A DNA stretch of 64,000 bases, taken from positions 1-64,000 of the forward strand of contig CAMMSL010000001.1 of NCBI GenBank assembly GCA_946499505.1, written 5' to 3'. This document shows, piece by piece, positions 51,487-61,153 of this stretch. Source of the DNA: an uncultured Lachnoclostridium sp. GTDB lineage: Bacteria > Bacillota > Clostridia > Lachnospirales > Lachnospiraceae. Under the pieces are notes generated by a model. It had not been told where the DNA came from and ran no database searches. It worked only from the letters and a program-made list of their open reading frames with translations. The position numbers were made by a program, and so were the translations under genes. Within the stretch, counting starts at the first letter, position 1. Each line of letters starts with the position of its first letter.

Positions 51487-52830
51487 TTACTCCGTCAACC
51501 CTTCTGCTTTGATGACATCCACCACACTATCCACGTATTTCTCGCAGATCTCGTCCGATGCCGCTTCTACCATGACGCGGATCACCGGCTCAGTGCCGCT
51601 CTCGCGCACAAGAATACGTCCATCTGTTCCCAGGGCATCTGCCGCCTTCTGGACAGCTTCTACGACTGCAGGATTTTCTCTTGCAGTTTTCTTATCTTTC
51701 ACGCGTACATTTTTCAGAACCTGCGGGAAGATCTTGACTTCATCCGCCAGTTTTCCAAGTGTCTGTTTCTTCTCAAGCATGACTTCCATGAGCATCAGTG
51801 ATGTAAGGATGCCGTCGCCGGTTCTTGCATGCTTGCTGAAGATGATATGTCCGGACTGCTCGCCTCCGAGCACGAAACCGTTCTTCAGCATATTTTCATA
51901 CACATATTTATCACCCACTGCTGTCTGCTCGTATTTCATACCAATCTTATCACAGGCTTTGTAAAGTCCCAGATTGGACATTACTGTCGTGACGATCGTA
52001 TTGCCCTCAAGGCGTCCCTGCTCCATCAGATACTTACCGCATACATACATAATACGGTCGCCGTCCACTACATTGCCGTTTTCATCTACTGCAATACATC
52101 TGTCTGCATCTCCGTCATAAGCAAAGCCCACGTCCAGTTTCTTCTCTTTGACAAATTCCTGAAGTACATTGATATGAGTGGAGCCGCAGTTCGTATTGAT
52201 ATTGGTTCCGTCCGGCTCGTTATTGATCACGTATGTCTTTGCGCCGAGTGCATCGAACACACTCTTTGCTATAGCAAATGAACTTCCGTTCGCGCAGTCG
52301 AGTCCCACACGCATATCCTTAAATGAACGGGTTGCAAGGGAGATCAGATGGCCGATATAGCGGTTTCTCCCTGCGGAATAATCGATCGTACGTCCGATAT
52401 TCTCTTTTGTAGCAAGCGGAAGCTCTTCTGTCTCTCCGTCAATATATGCTTCGATCTTATTTTCAACCTCCGCTTCCATCTTATGTCCGGCACTGTTGAT
52501 AACCTTAATACCATTGTCATAGAACGGGTTATGGCTTGCAGAGATCATAATACCACAGTCGAAATCTTCTGTCCTTACAACATAGGATACACTCGGAGTT
52601 GTCGTCACGTGAAGAAGGTATGCATCTGCTCCTGATGCAGTAATTCCTGCTGCCAGGGCATACTCAAACATATAACTGCTTCTTCTTGTATCTTTTCCGA
52701 TCACAACTCTTGCCTTGTGGTCCTGTCCGAAGTACCAACCCAGGTAACGTCCTACTTTAAATGCATGCTCCACTGTCAGTACCACATTCGCCTCACCGCG
52801 AAAGCCATCAGTTCCAAAATATTTTCCCAT
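51487..52830 (-). CDS. glmM: Phosphoglucosamine mutase
   Basis: GlmM converts glucosamine 6-phosphate to the 1-phosphate on the way to UDP-GlcNAc. The 447-residue protein starts MGKYFGTDGFRGEAN, has the phosphoserine loop GIMISASHNPFYDNGIK (Ser near residue 101), the metal loop DGDADR and the sugar-phosphate loop RESGTEPVIRVM at the end. The ATG at 52830 follows GAGG. It is convergent with the amidase gene, with the palindromic element between. Confidence 0.97.
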   Translation of the reverse strand: MGKYFGTDGFRGEANVVLTVEHAFKVGRYLGWYFGQDHKARVVIGKDTRRSSYMFEYALAAGITASGADAYLLHVTTTPSVSYVVRTEDFDCGIMISASHNPFYDNGIKVINSAGHKMEAEVENKIEAYIDGETEELPLATKENIGRTIDYSAGRNRYIGHLISLATRSFKDMRVGLDCANGSSFAIAKSVFDALGAKTYVINNEPDGTNINTNCGSTHINVLQEFVKEKKLDVGFAYDGDADRCIAVDENGNVVDGDRIMYVCGKYLMEQGRLEGNTIVTTVMSNLGLYKACDKIGMKYEQTAVGDKYVYENMLKNGFVLGGEQSGHIIFSKHARTGDGILTSLMLMEVMLEKKQTLGKLADEVKIFPQVLKNVRVKDKKTARENPAVVEAVQKAADALGTDGRILVRESGTEPVIRVMVEAASDEICEKYVDSVVDVIKAEGLTE

Positions 52831-53005
52831 AATCATAGTCCTCTTGCTTTTCAATTATATTTATGCCGGAACAGGAAATTTCATCTCGCATTCCACCATG
52901 TTTCCATTATATTACTATTACAAAACAGTTACAAGTATTTCTTTTCTGTTACATCTGCTTGCCGGAACCCCGTACATACTTGCCGCAGATCCATACAGTT
53001 CTCTC

Positions 53006-53034
53006 TTTACGCCGGCTTTTTTTTCGGTTATACT
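53006..53034 (+). promoter_or_regulatory. Putative promoter upstream of the HAD phosphatase gene
   Basis: TTTACG (53006-53011) is followed after 17 bp by TATACT (53029-53034). The -35 is only moderate. The start would lie near 53041, just before the hairpin at 53049-53089. Otherwise 52831-53120 shows no gene. Confidence 0.45.
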
Positions 53035-53048
53035 TGAATTTGGTACGG

Positions 53049-53089
53049 AAGCTGTATGCGGAGTATGATCTTCTACATACAGCTTTTTC
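53049..53089 (+). terminator. Terminator-like hairpin in the HAD gene leader
   Basis: AAGCTGTATG (53049-53058) and CATACAGCTT (53076-53085) form a 10-bp perfect stem with a 17-nt loop, followed by TTTCC. It lies 31 bp before the HAD start codon. It could be an attenuator or end an upstream transcript. Confidence 0.55.
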
Positions 53090-53120
53090 CACAGACATAC
53101 TTTCCACGGAGGAATCTATT

Positions 53121-53909
53121 ATGATCAAATTAATCGCAAGCGATCTGGACGGTACACTGCTCCACAACGGAGCTCAGGAGCTGTCCGCTTATACAATAGA
53201 TCTGATACACAGAATCACAGAGAAAGGGATCCATTTTGTCGCGGCAAGCGGACGACAGTACGACAATGAACGCCGGCTCTTTGCCGATATCAAAGACGAG
53301 ATCTCCTATATTGCAGAAAACGGTTCTATCTGTATCCATCAGGGAAAAGTTATCTCCCGGGGTATTATTCCGGACGATCTGGCTTACCGGATCATGAATG
53401 AGATTAAAAAGGAACCCGGCTACGAAATTGTTGCATCTCGTGAGGATACCTGTCTGATCGAAGACAATGATCCGGTATTTGTCAACCACATTGTAAATGT
53501 AATGCACAATACGACGCAGATCGTCGATGATATTACAAAAGTAAAAGGACCGTTTCTTAAACTTGCCATCGCAAACATGAAATCCCACGATCTCGGGGCG
53601 TATCTGAAGCATCTTCAGGAAATGTTTTCGCCGGCTGTCAAAGTCGTCACATCGGGAAATATCTGGATTGACTTTATTGTACCGGGATATAATAAGGGAA
53701 CCGGCCTTCAGAAAATGATGGAACTTTTTAATGTAAAGCCTGAAGAATGCATGGCTTTCGGAGACCAGTACAATGACGTAGAAATGCTGGAGCTTGCCGG
53801 ATACGGCTATGCCATGTCAAATGCTGCGCCCGGCATTGCAGGGCATGCCAAATATGTGACAGACTCTGTTGAAGAAGTACTTGAAGATGTACTGGCGGGG
53901 CTTGACTAG
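53121..53909 (+). CDS. HAD-superfamily phosphatase, Cof type
   Basis: The 262-residue protein has the HAD motifs DLDGTLL (residues 8-14, nucleophile Asp), AASGR, a Lys in the KGTGLQKM-like segment, and GDQYNDVEML (metal Asp). The Cof-type cap between motifs II and III suits sugar phosphates, FMN or pyridoxal phosphate; the substrate cannot be read. The ATG follows ACGGAGG. Sequence upstream in the same frame does not belong to it. Confidence 0.9.
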   Translation: MIKLIASDLDGTLLHNGAQELSAYTIDLIHRITEKGIHFVAASGRQYDNERRLFADIKDEISYIAENGSICIHQGKVISRGIIPDDLAYRIMNEIKKEPGYEIVASREDTCLIEDNDPVFVNHIVNVMHNTTQIVDDITKVKGPFLKLAIANMKSHDLGAYLKHLQEMFSPAVKVVTSGNIWIDFIVPGYNKGTGLQKMMELFNVKPEECMAFGDQYNDVEMLELAGYGYAMSNAAPGIAGHAKYVTDSVEEVLEDVLAGLD

Positions 53910-53972
53910 TCCTGCTTAAACGGACAAGTTTTCCCGGTCAGACCAGACAACAGATCAGATATTGTAAAATTC

Positions 53973-54017
53973 AATTCCGCGCCTGATATAATCAACATTC
54001 AGACGCGGAATTTTTTC
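53973..54017 (+). terminator. Terminator after the HAD phosphatase gene
   Basis: AATTCCGCG and CGCGGAATT pair around a 22-nt loop, followed by TTTTC on the plus strand. The hairpin overlaps the last codons of the convergent acyltransferase gene and may serve both. Confidence 0.8.
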
Positions 54018-55831
54018 TGCACCTCTCTGACAAAATCTTTCCATTTAAAGATCACAAGACCTATCAGGAACAGCAGACTAACGCCGGAGCAGATCACAGA
54101 CGGATACGGTACGGAAGCCACTCCAGCCACAAGCAGTATAAACGGGAGCAATCCGCACACACCTGCCTGAACCAGATAGAAAAGATATTCCGATACTTCC
54201 ATCTTTCCCGCAGCCGAGATGATCACCATAGACAGCATATTCACAAGGATTGCCAGAGGAATGACAAAATCCACAGACCACCCCTGCCATCCGGTAAACA
54301 GATCCCACAGGAGGGATCCCACTGTCACGATGACAAGCTGCCACATCCCGTTTTTCAAAGGGTTCTTCCGCTTTCGGTAACCGACCATGATGAGCAGCCA
54401 TGTGCAGAATACTCCGGCAGTCACATAACCAGCCCACCAGATTCCGAATGTCAGAAGGTAGTTAAGCATCCAGCAGATCACAACTGCCGCGGTGCATGTA
54501 AACGAGAAGATCTTAAGTCCCATAAGCGCCCTTCTCGACGGCTTTTCGTGATACCCCGGGAAATCATTTTCCTCCATATGGCACTCGATTCCGTCTTGTT
54601 TAAGGATGCCGATAAAGTTTCTGCATATATTGGGATCTATGATCTTTGAAGTAATCCCCAGCACCATGGTATCCCCATATGAACAAGAGCACATTTGCAT
54701 CTTGTCCGTGCTTGCAAAGAAACCGAACCGCTCGATATAATCCTCATATTCGTCCGCCATCTGAATACGGCCCATATTAGAATATACTGCGGTTACGCTG
54801 CGCCCGCCCAGCGTAGTACCTGCCAGCAGGAACAGATTCTTGATTTCCAGCGGTACGGCGCGCAGGAAAGGATTCTTTTCCAGACGCACCAGTTCATTCA
54901 TCCGTCCGGAAATTTCCTTTTCCACAGAGTCTTTTCCGAACATCTCTTTCATTTTCCTGATGACATCTTCCAGCTTTGTATTTTCACGAAAGTCAAAGGC
55001 TGTCTCGATCCAGCTCCAGAAATTCGTCATAGAACCGGACGGGAAGAAATTTCTCAGATTTACCGGAATCATAAGTGACACCGGACGTTTCAGCCTGCTT
55101 TTCGGCACCTCTTCATATATTGCATAAAGAAAGACCGCCGCAAGATAAGCTGTCACTGAGACTCCGTATTCCTTTGCCTTTCGATGAACTTCCGATGCCG
55201 AAAGGATAAGCTCCGTGATCTGCATCTCCGACTGTTCCAGGCGTTCTCCTTTCAGCTGATATGCCTTTCTCGATTTCCCGGCTCTGCTTTTTCTTCCTGT
55301 ATAATACTGGGAAAAGCTGTCCTCCTCATAATCACTTTCTGTGAGCTCTTCCCCGATATCTGTTTCCGGGAAACCGGCATCCGGGTATGTAAGTATCAGA
55401 TAATTTCTCACAAGCTCTTTCAGAAACTGCATAGCGCCGGTTCCATCGGTCAGTCCGTGAAATACTTCCAGATTGATCCTGTTTTTATGGTAGGTCACTT
55501 CAAAGAGAAGCCTTTTCTGATCCGGGACATAGATCCGGCTGCATGGCGGACGGTCTTCCTTTCTGACCAGAGCCGGAAGCTCTCTCGGCTCCATATAGAA
55601 CCAGAAGAGTCCTTTGCGCAGAACGAACCTAAAGACTGGATATTTCTCCATGGTCAGATCCAGCGCTTTCTGCAGAATATCCGCATCGATTCTTTCTTTT
55701 AACACGCAGTAAAACCGGAATACTCTTGAGTCTTTCTTTCCTGTAGCTGCCGGAAATGCCTGCGCCGCATTATCAAGTTTTCTCCACCGGCTCTGCCGTT
55801 TCTCTTTCACCCTGCCTGCCTCCTTGTTCAT
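53999..55831 (-). CDS. Condensation/acyltransferase-like protein with C-terminal membrane domain
   Basis: Residues about 15-400 look like an acyl-CoA-dependent acyltransferase related to alcohol acetyltransferase, wax synthase or NRPS condensation domains, with the active motif HGLTDG (about 138-143, HxxxDG). The C-terminal 170 residues contain five or six membrane helices (DUF6320-like region). The substrate is unknown; an alcohol or lipid is plausible. Two starts fit: ATG at 55831 and GTG at 55810 (AAGGAGG 8 bp upstream). It overlaps the alpha/beta-hydrolase gene by up to 59 bp. Confidence 0.75.
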   Translation of the reverse strand: MNKEAGRVKEKRQSRWRKLDNAAQAFPAATGKKDSRVFRFYCVLKERIDADILQKALDLTMEKYPVFRFVLRKGLFWFYMEPRELPALVRKEDRPPCSRIYVPDQKRLLFEVTYHKNRINLEVFHGLTDGTGAMQFLKELVRNYLILTYPDAGFPETDIGEELTESDYEEDSFSQYYTGRKSRAGKSRKAYQLKGERLEQSEMQITELILSASEVHRKAKEYGVSVTAYLAAVFLYAIYEEVPKSRLKRPVSLMIPVNLRNFFPSGSMTNFWSWIETAFDFRENTKLEDVIRKMKEMFGKDSVEKEISGRMNELVRLEKNPFLRAVPLEIKNLFLLAGTTLGGRSVTAVYSNMGRIQMADEYEDYIERFGFFASTDKMQMCSCSYGDTMVLGITSKIIDPNICRNFIGILKQDGIECHMEENDFPGYHEKPSRRALMGLKIFSFTCTAAVVICWMLNYLLTFGIWWAGYVTAGVFCTWLLIMVGYRKRKNPLKNGMWQLVIVTVGSLLWDLFTGWQGWSVDFVIPLAILVNMLSMVIISAAGKMEVSEYLFYLVQAGVCGLLPFILLVAGVASVPYPSVICSGVSLLFLIGLVIFKWKDFVREVQKKFRV

Positions 55832-56762
55832 TCATTGCCCTCTCCACACTCAGGAACCGGTTGATATGCCGGAAGCTCTCCTGAACATACAGGTGCTGGA
55901 TTCCAAGGGCAAAATATCCATGCAGCGCCCCGGCGATCCGCTCGATATGCACCCGGCATCCTGACTGCCTCAACCGTCGGCCGTACTCTTCCCCTTCGTC
56001 CCGCAGTGGGTCGTATTCTGCTGTCAGGATAAGTGTGTCCGGCAGATTGGAATAATCCTCCGCGCACAGCGGGGCAAAATAGGGATTCTCCCGGTCTTCC
56101 GGTTTACTCTCATAAAGTTTCAGATAATCCGCCATCTTCTCGCTTGTCAACAGGTATCCCGTACCGTTCGTCCGCACGGATTCATAAGGCGAGTCCTCTG
56201 TATAACAATTGCTCAGCGCGGGATAAATGAGGATCTGGCGCTGAGGGCTGAAGTCCCCGGTATCCCTTGCACGCATACACACCGCCGCCGCGAGATTCCC
56301 TCCCGCGCTGTCTCCCATGACAGTAATCTGCTCCGGCAGGATTCCCGGCAGGATCACACCGGCAAACAGCGCCTTGGCCGCCGCATAACAGTCTTCAAAC
56401 CCCGTCGGGAACCGGTATTCCGGCGCAAGCCTGTACTCCACGGAAATTACCATCTGTCCGATGGACTGCGCCATGCGCGAGCAGACCCGGTCATAGGTCT
56501 CTACGCTCTCCGTCGTCCAGCCCCCGCCGTGGAAGAAGAGGATGACCGGGATATCCTCATTGCCGGCTTCCATTGATTTCTCATCGGCGAAATACAGTCG
56601 GATGGGAACTTTATATTCTTTATTATATACTTCTGTATCCAGTTTTTTTACAAAGATCCGCATAGGATCCAGCTTTTTCAGATCCGCGATCCTTCGGGCG
56701 GACTCTACCTCGATACCGCCGTAGGAGAGCGCCTGCAGGATCGTCTGCATTGCTTTGTTCAT
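55773..56762 (-). CDS. Alpha/beta hydrolase, hormone-sensitive lipase type
   Basis: The 329-residue protein has the oxyanion motif FFHGGGWTTES (about 106-116), GDSAGGN with the nucleophilic Ser (about 180-186), and later LILTAEYDPLRDEG (Asp) and GALHGYF (His). This family cleaves short-chain carboxyl esters. It lies between an acyl-ACP thioesterase gene (5 bp upstream) and an acyltransferase gene (overlap), so it probably works on acyl esters in the same pathway. Confidence 0.9.
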   Translation of the reverse strand: MNKAMQTILQALSYGGIEVESARRIADLKKLDPMRIFVKKLDTEVYNKEYKVPIRLYFADEKSMEAGNEDIPVILFFHGGGWTTESVETYDRVCSRMAQSIGQMVISVEYRLAPEYRFPTGFEDCYAAAKALFAGVILPGILPEQITVMGDSAGGNLAAAVCMRARDTGDFSPQRQILIYPALSNCYTEDSPYESVRTNGTGYLLTSEKMADYLKLYESKPEDRENPYFAPLCAEDYSNLPDTLILTAEYDPLRDEGEEYGRRLRQSGCRVHIERIAGALHGYFALGIQHLYVQESFRHINRFLSVERAMNEQGGRQGERETAEPVEKT

Positions 56763-56767
56763 TTTAT

Positions 56768-57511
56768 TTATTTCATCTCCACGATCGCATATGGTTTTCC
56801 GTCCGCATCACACAGTTCCACCACTGTGCGCTCCTGCTCCACTGTCATTCTCGGATAGATCATATCTCCGAGCACCGCTGACTTTTTATAGTCCACTCTC
56901 AGCTGCCGTACCTGCACATCCCCCGGCACCATCTCCATCGCCATCTGCACATACTGGCAGTTATTGACATGTTCATTCGTATCGATATGATATTTCCGCA
57001 CCGGGAAGGGTTCTTCCGCCTCCGCGTGTTCCGGAAGTACGATCTTCCTCCCCTCATAAGGCATGTCCAGCGGTTCCCTCGTACCATACGGATCGATATG
57101 CTCTGCCGTCGGGCGTGCCGGTCTGCCTTTCTCCAGATCCATAAACACCCAGATAGAATTGGCGCGGGCGATCATTTTCCCCGACTCATCTTTCATATAG
57201 AAGTTACGGTTTCCGTAGAGTCCTTTAAACTCTGTGGCAAATGTTCCTGTTGTGATCTTCTCACCCATTTTCGGATAACGGTCTGCGATAACCTGCCAGT
57301 AGGAGAGCACCCAGGCTTTCCTGTCATGCTTCAGTCTTTCCATGCCGAGGCCGACCGCTTCTGAATGAAATGTACTGCAGTCCTGAAAATAATTGATCAG
57401 GGCCGGAAGTGTCATCGTCCCTCTGTGGTCTATCTCACTGTAGCGCACTCTCCCGTCAAATTCATATCCTGTATTACCATTCTTTTGCTGAATCATCGTG
57501 CTCTCTGTCAT
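56768..57511 (-). CDS. Acyl-ACP thioesterase
   Basis: The 247-residue protein has a double hot-dog fold as in FatA/FatB. The N-terminal half has RVRYSEIDHRGTMTLPALINYFQD, and the second half has KYHIDTNEHVNNCQYVQMA, where Asn and His of the active site lie. It frees fatty acids from acyl carrier protein. AAGGAG precedes the ATG. It stands upstream of an esterase and an acyltransferase gene in one leftward cluster. Confidence 0.9.
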   Translation of the reverse strand: MTESTMIQQKNGNTGYEFDGRVRYSEIDHRGTMTLPALINYFQDCSTFHSEAVGLGMERLKHDRKAWVLSYWQVIADRYPKMGEKITTGTFATEFKGLYGNRNFYMKDESGKMIARANSIWVFMDLEKGRPARPTAEHIDPYGTREPLDMPYEGRKIVLPEHAEAEEPFPVRKYHIDTNEHVNNCQYVQMAMEMVPGDVQVRQLRVDYKKSAVLGDMIYPRMTVEQERTVVELCDADGKPYAIVEMK

Positions 57512-57540
57512 CTTCCGTCACTCCTTGTTATACTTTTCTG

Positions 57541-58734
57541 TCATTTATCCTCCGGGCTGCTCTGCGCCACATAATCAGACTCCACTGTTATAACGCATTC
57601 GTAGCGGGGATCTACAGCTTTGATCCGCTCCATCAGCTGTAAGGGAAGTTCATTTTTCTTTTTCTCATCATAATCGATAGGAACGACCATATCAAAGATA
57701 AGATTCGTCTGGTTTTCTCCCGGCACCATACGGAAATCATGGATCGTACAGTCAGGATCAAGATCATGCAGAAGCTGCACGGTCTTATCACGTATCCTCA
57801 GTACCCGCTTATCTCTCATCTCCACCGGATCCATATGGATCACGAGAAAAATTCCAAGTTCTTTCGCCGCATCCCGCTCGATCCGGTCAATGATCTCATG
57901 GGACTGTTCGATATCCACGTCATTTGGCACCTCCGCATGAATTGACGCCATGCTGCGGCCCGGTCCGTAGTTATGTACGATCAGATCATGAGTTCCTTCA
58001 ATGCCGTCATATTTTTCCACAAAATGCTTGATCTCCTCATATACTTCCGGATCGATTGCCTGACCGATCAGCGGCTCCAATGTATCTTTCGCAATTCCCA
58101 CGCCGGCCCACATGACCACAAGCGCGACGCCCACACCAACAATACCGTCGATATTGATATCTGTAATCGCGAAGAAGATCAGGGACAGGATAGTGGCGGA
58201 TGTGGTGATCACATCGCCCATGGAATCCGTAAATACAGCCATCATTACTTTAGAGTCGATCTTCTCGCCCAGTTTCCGGTTAAACATGCCGAGCCACAGC
58301 TTTACAGCTATCGACAGGATCAGGATGATAACCGAGACGATCTGGAAGTTCATTGTTTCCGGATGCAGGATCTTGCCGAAAGAATCTTTCAGAAATGTAA
58401 ATCCTACTTCCAGCACAAGGAATGAAACGACCAGCGCCGCTATGTACTCAATCCGCCCGTGTCCGAATGGATGGTCTTTGTCTGCAGGCTTCTCCGCCAT
58501 TTTCACACCGACGAAGCTGATGATAGACGAGCCTGCATCTGATAAGTTGTTAAATGCATCCGCTGTAACGGATACACTGTGTAGGATAAGCCCTACCACA
58601 AATTTTACTGCAAACAAAAAAACATTGCAGAAGATACCCACGATGCTGGCCAGCACTCCGTATGCGGTCCGCACGGATATCTTCTCCACATCCTTATAGT
58701 CTTTTATAAAATGTCTGATTAAAAATTCTGTCAT
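57541..58734 (-). CDS. Cation diffusion facilitator (divalent metal efflux)
   Basis: The 397-residue protein has six membrane helices with metal-site patterns DAFNNLSDAGSS (helix 2) and FTDSMGDVITT (helix 5), a HPFGHGR loop, and two cytosolic parts at the C terminus. It exports zinc, manganese or similar ions against protons. The tail from about 310 on is longer than in small CDF proteins and includes the usual dimerisation domain. The ribosome site is weak (GGAAATAGAG). Confidence 0.92.
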   Translation of the reverse strand: MTEFLIRHFIKDYKDVEKISVRTAYGVLASIVGIFCNVFLFAVKFVVGLILHSVSVTADAFNNLSDAGSSIISFVGVKMAEKPADKDHPFGHGRIEYIAALVVSFLVLEVGFTFLKDSFGKILHPETMNFQIVSVIILILSIAVKLWLGMFNRKLGEKIDSKVMMAVFTDSMGDVITTSATILSLIFFAITDINIDGIVGVGVALVVMWAGVGIAKDTLEPLIGQAIDPEVYEEIKHFVEKYDGIEGTHDLIVHNYGPGRSMASIHAEVPNDVDIEQSHEIIDRIERDAAKELGIFLVIHMDPVEMRDKRVLRIRDKTVQLLHDLDPDCTIHDFRMVPGENQTNLIFDMVVPIDYDEKKKNELPLQLMERIKAVDPRYECVITVESDYVAQSSPEDK

Positions 58735-58738
58735 AACT

Positions 58739-59389
58739 CTATTTCCGCCAGAAAAACCAGCTGATCTTAAAATCTGTGTCAGCCGTAATCCTGGAATACT
58801 CCTCTTCTGTCAAAACGTTTTTCAGTTGCTCTTTTCCTTCATCCGGCACGACTGCATTTACAGTATCCATAAAACACAGTCCCGGGTAGAGCACGCACCA
58901 CCAGTTATGGCCTTTTGCCTCACCGATCTCAATGCGGAGCGCCTCATAATTTCCCGCCGGAAATGTAACGTCGCCGTAGCTTTTGTCCGGGAACCAGCAG
59001 GTCGTCACCGCTGCACTCACCGGATAATCCGCTCCGTTCTCTGCAATGACACTGCAGCTTGCGTCCTCTATTTCATCAATATGTGCCCGCGCCCAGTCTT
59101 TTACAGCATCAGCGCTGTCTTCCTCCGGCATATTCTCTTCCATATATGCAAGGACCGCATCTCTCACCTGCAGCTTCAGCTCCTGATCTTCGTCACTGTC
59201 GCTGTTGGCGAGCACATGGAATCTCAGTACCTCCTGCGCCAGATGTTCCTGAAGCTTTTCCTGCGCCGCCGCATCCACTCTGAAATATATTCCTGCTGTA
59301 ATCAGTGCCGCAAGAATGACTGCAAGCACAAAACAGATCTTTACAGCCCGTTTCTCAATCACTCTGTATAATCTCTCTGTCATATCCAT
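58739..59389 (-). CDS. spoIIR: Stage II sporulation protein R
   Basis: SpoIIR is the forespore signal that turns on SpoIIGA, which cleaves pro-sigma-E in the mother cell. The 216-residue protein has an N-terminal membrane anchor (about 18-40), then LRFHVLANSDSDEDQELKLQVRDAVL, the family hallmark, and NWWCVLYPGLCF. The start at 59389 follows GGAGG by 8 bp; an ATG 15 bp earlier is inside that site. It shows the organism belongs to an endospore-forming line. Confidence 0.95.
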   Translation of the reverse strand: MDMTERLYRVIEKRAVKICFVLAVILAALITAGIYFRVDAAAQEKLQEHLAQEVLRFHVLANSDSDEDQELKLQVRDAVLAYMEENMPEEDSADAVKDWARAHIDEIEDASCSVIAENGADYPVSAAVTTCWFPDKSYGDVTFPAGNYEALRIEIGEAKGHNWWCVLYPGLCFMDTVNAVVPDEGKEQLKNVLTEEEYSRITADTDFKISWFFWRK

Positions 59390-59511
59390 ATGTAATTCCT
59401 CCATATCTTTTCACCTGATATGGAGAGTATGGACAGATCACAGAGAATTATACGAAAAGGCCTGTAAATCTTCTGTTATTCTCTCCTGCGGATCTGCAGA
59501 AGCCTTTACCT

Positions 59512-60183
59512 TTAGCGGTGCCGCAGTGTATCCACCACGGTATCCGCCTGATTCGCGATGTGCTGGATCGTGATCTGCGTTGCCTTTTCTTTATCATGCT
59601 CCTCTATGGCTTTCATGATCGCCGCATGTTCTTCCAGCAGCTGTGGATGGCACTCTTTCTTCTTCAGATACTCGATGCGGTAACGGTACATCTGCTCTCT
59701 CAGGTTGTTCAATAGCTGGATCAGACGTTCATTGTCCGTGGCAGCAAAGATCACATCGTGAAATGCTTCGTCTGCCTCAGCGATAGCCGTGATGTCGTCA
59801 CTGTCCAGTATTTCCCGGAAATGATCCGCAGCAGCATGAAGTTCCTTGAGCTTTTCTTTGTCGATTCTCTCACATGCAAGCTGTACTGCCAGTTCTTCCA
59901 GAGCACAGCGGACTTCAAGTACATCCCTCAGATTCTTCTCCGTGATTTCCGCTACTTCTGCGCCTTTCCTTGGAATCATGAGCACAAGACCTTCCAGTTC
60001 CAGCTTGCGGATAGCCTCCCGGATTGGCGTCCGGCTTACCCCCAGCTTGTTGGCGAGCTGGATCTCCATCAGACGCTCGCCCGGTTTTAATTCTCCCCGC
60101 AGGATCGCCCTCCGCAAAGTATTAAATACTACGTCTCGCAGCGGAAGGTATTCATTCATCGTAACTTCAAAATCAATCGGCAT
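59512..60183 (-). CDS. GntR-family regulator (FadR/FCD type)
   Basis: The 223-residue protein has an N-terminal winged helix (ERLMEIQLANKLGVSRTPIREAIRKLELEGLV, about 38-68 overall) and a C-terminal FCD ligand domain (about 90-215) with the metal-binding Asp and His residues of that group. GGAGGAATC precedes the ATG. It overlaps the end of ispE by 11 bp, so the two are probably cotranscribed. The ligand is unknown. Confidence 0.92.
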   Translation of the reverse strand: MPIDFEVTMNEYLPLRDVVFNTLRRAILRGELKPGERLMEIQLANKLGVSRTPIREAIRKLELEGLVLMIPRKGAEVAEITEKNLRDVLEVRCALEELAVQLACERIDKEKLKELHAAADHFREILDSDDITAIAEADEAFHDVIFAATDNERLIQLLNNLREQMYRYRIEYLKKKECHPQLLEEHAAIMKAIEEHDKEKATQITIQHIANQADTVVDTLRHR

Positions 60184-61060
60184 TCTGATTCCTCCTCACA
60201 CTGTGTATATTCGTCACATAGACCTGCCTGGTCAGTGCTTTTTCCCTGATGCGTCTCTGTGCCTCGCGGGCACCCGCACGGCTCTCAAACAGTCCGAATA
60301 CCGTAGGCCCGCTGCCGCTCATCATTGCGCCCAGTGCCCCTGCATCTTTCATTGCCTGTTTGATCTCATCAATGACCGGATGCATCGGAATAGTGACATC
60401 CTCAAGGACATTTCCCATACAGCCCGCGATCTTCTTCAGATCCTGCTGCTCCAGCCCTTCTATGATCCCGTCGATATCCGGATGCTCCGTAATCTCTTTT
60501 GAATCCAGCGCCTCGTAAACCGTCTTTGTAGACACGCTGATCGGAGGCTTCGCGATCAGCACAGTACATTTCGGCATAGCCGGAAGTACCTTCAGTTCCT
60601 CGCCAATCCCCTCTGCCAGGACTGTCCCCCGCATAATGCAGTATGGGACATCTGCTCCCAGCTTCACTCCGCGCTCCATCAGACTCTTCTGGGAAAGGCC
60701 AAGCCGGAACATCCGGTTCATCCCGAACAGCACCGCGGCAGCATTGGAACTGCCCCCGGCCAGCCCGGCCGCCACGGGAATATGCTTCTTTAAAGTGATC
60801 TTCACACCTTCATTGATATGAAACTCTTCTTTCAGCAGTTCTGCCGCCTTGTATGCAATATTGTCTTCATTGACAGGCAGATAGCTCAGATTCGTCACCA
60901 CTTCGATTCCCGGTGTATCTTTCTTCTCTATCTTTACTTCATCATATAAATAAATTGACTGCATGATCATACGCACATCATGATAGCCGTTCTCTCTTCT
61001 TCCCAGTACATCCAATCCCAGATTGATCTTAGCAAGTGCTTTCAGTTCGATCTGATTCAT
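60173..61060 (-). CDS. ispE: 4-diphosphocytidyl-2-C-methyl-D-erythritol kinase
   Basis: IspE is the GHMP kinase that phosphorylates CDP-methylerythritol in the MEP pathway. The 295-residue protein has KALAKINLGLDVLGRRENGYHDV, the ATP loop PVAAGLAGGSSNAAAVL (about 92-108), and MMSGSGPTVFGLF near residue 245. GGAGG precedes the ATG. It is followed by the GntR gene. Confidence 0.96.
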   Translation of the reverse strand: MNQIELKALAKINLGLDVLGRRENGYHDVRMIMQSIYLYDEVKIEKKDTPGIEVVTNLSYLPVNEDNIAYKAAELLKEEFHINEGVKITLKKHIPVAAGLAGGSSNAAAVLFGMNRMFRLGLSQKSLMERGVKLGADVPYCIMRGTVLAEGIGEELKVLPAMPKCTVLIAKPPISVSTKTVYEALDSKEITEHPDIDGIIEGLEQQDLKKIAGCMGNVLEDVTIPMHPVIDEIKQAMKDAGALGAMMSGSGPTVFGLFESRAGAREAQRRIREKALTRQVYVTNIHSVRRNQNAD

Positions 61061-61153
61061 CCTGTGTCCTCCATACTATGCAACAGTTCAGCCCATCTGA
61101 CTGTCAGCTGTTGACTTATTAATACTGTGTTCTGTATCTTGTATACATTGTGC

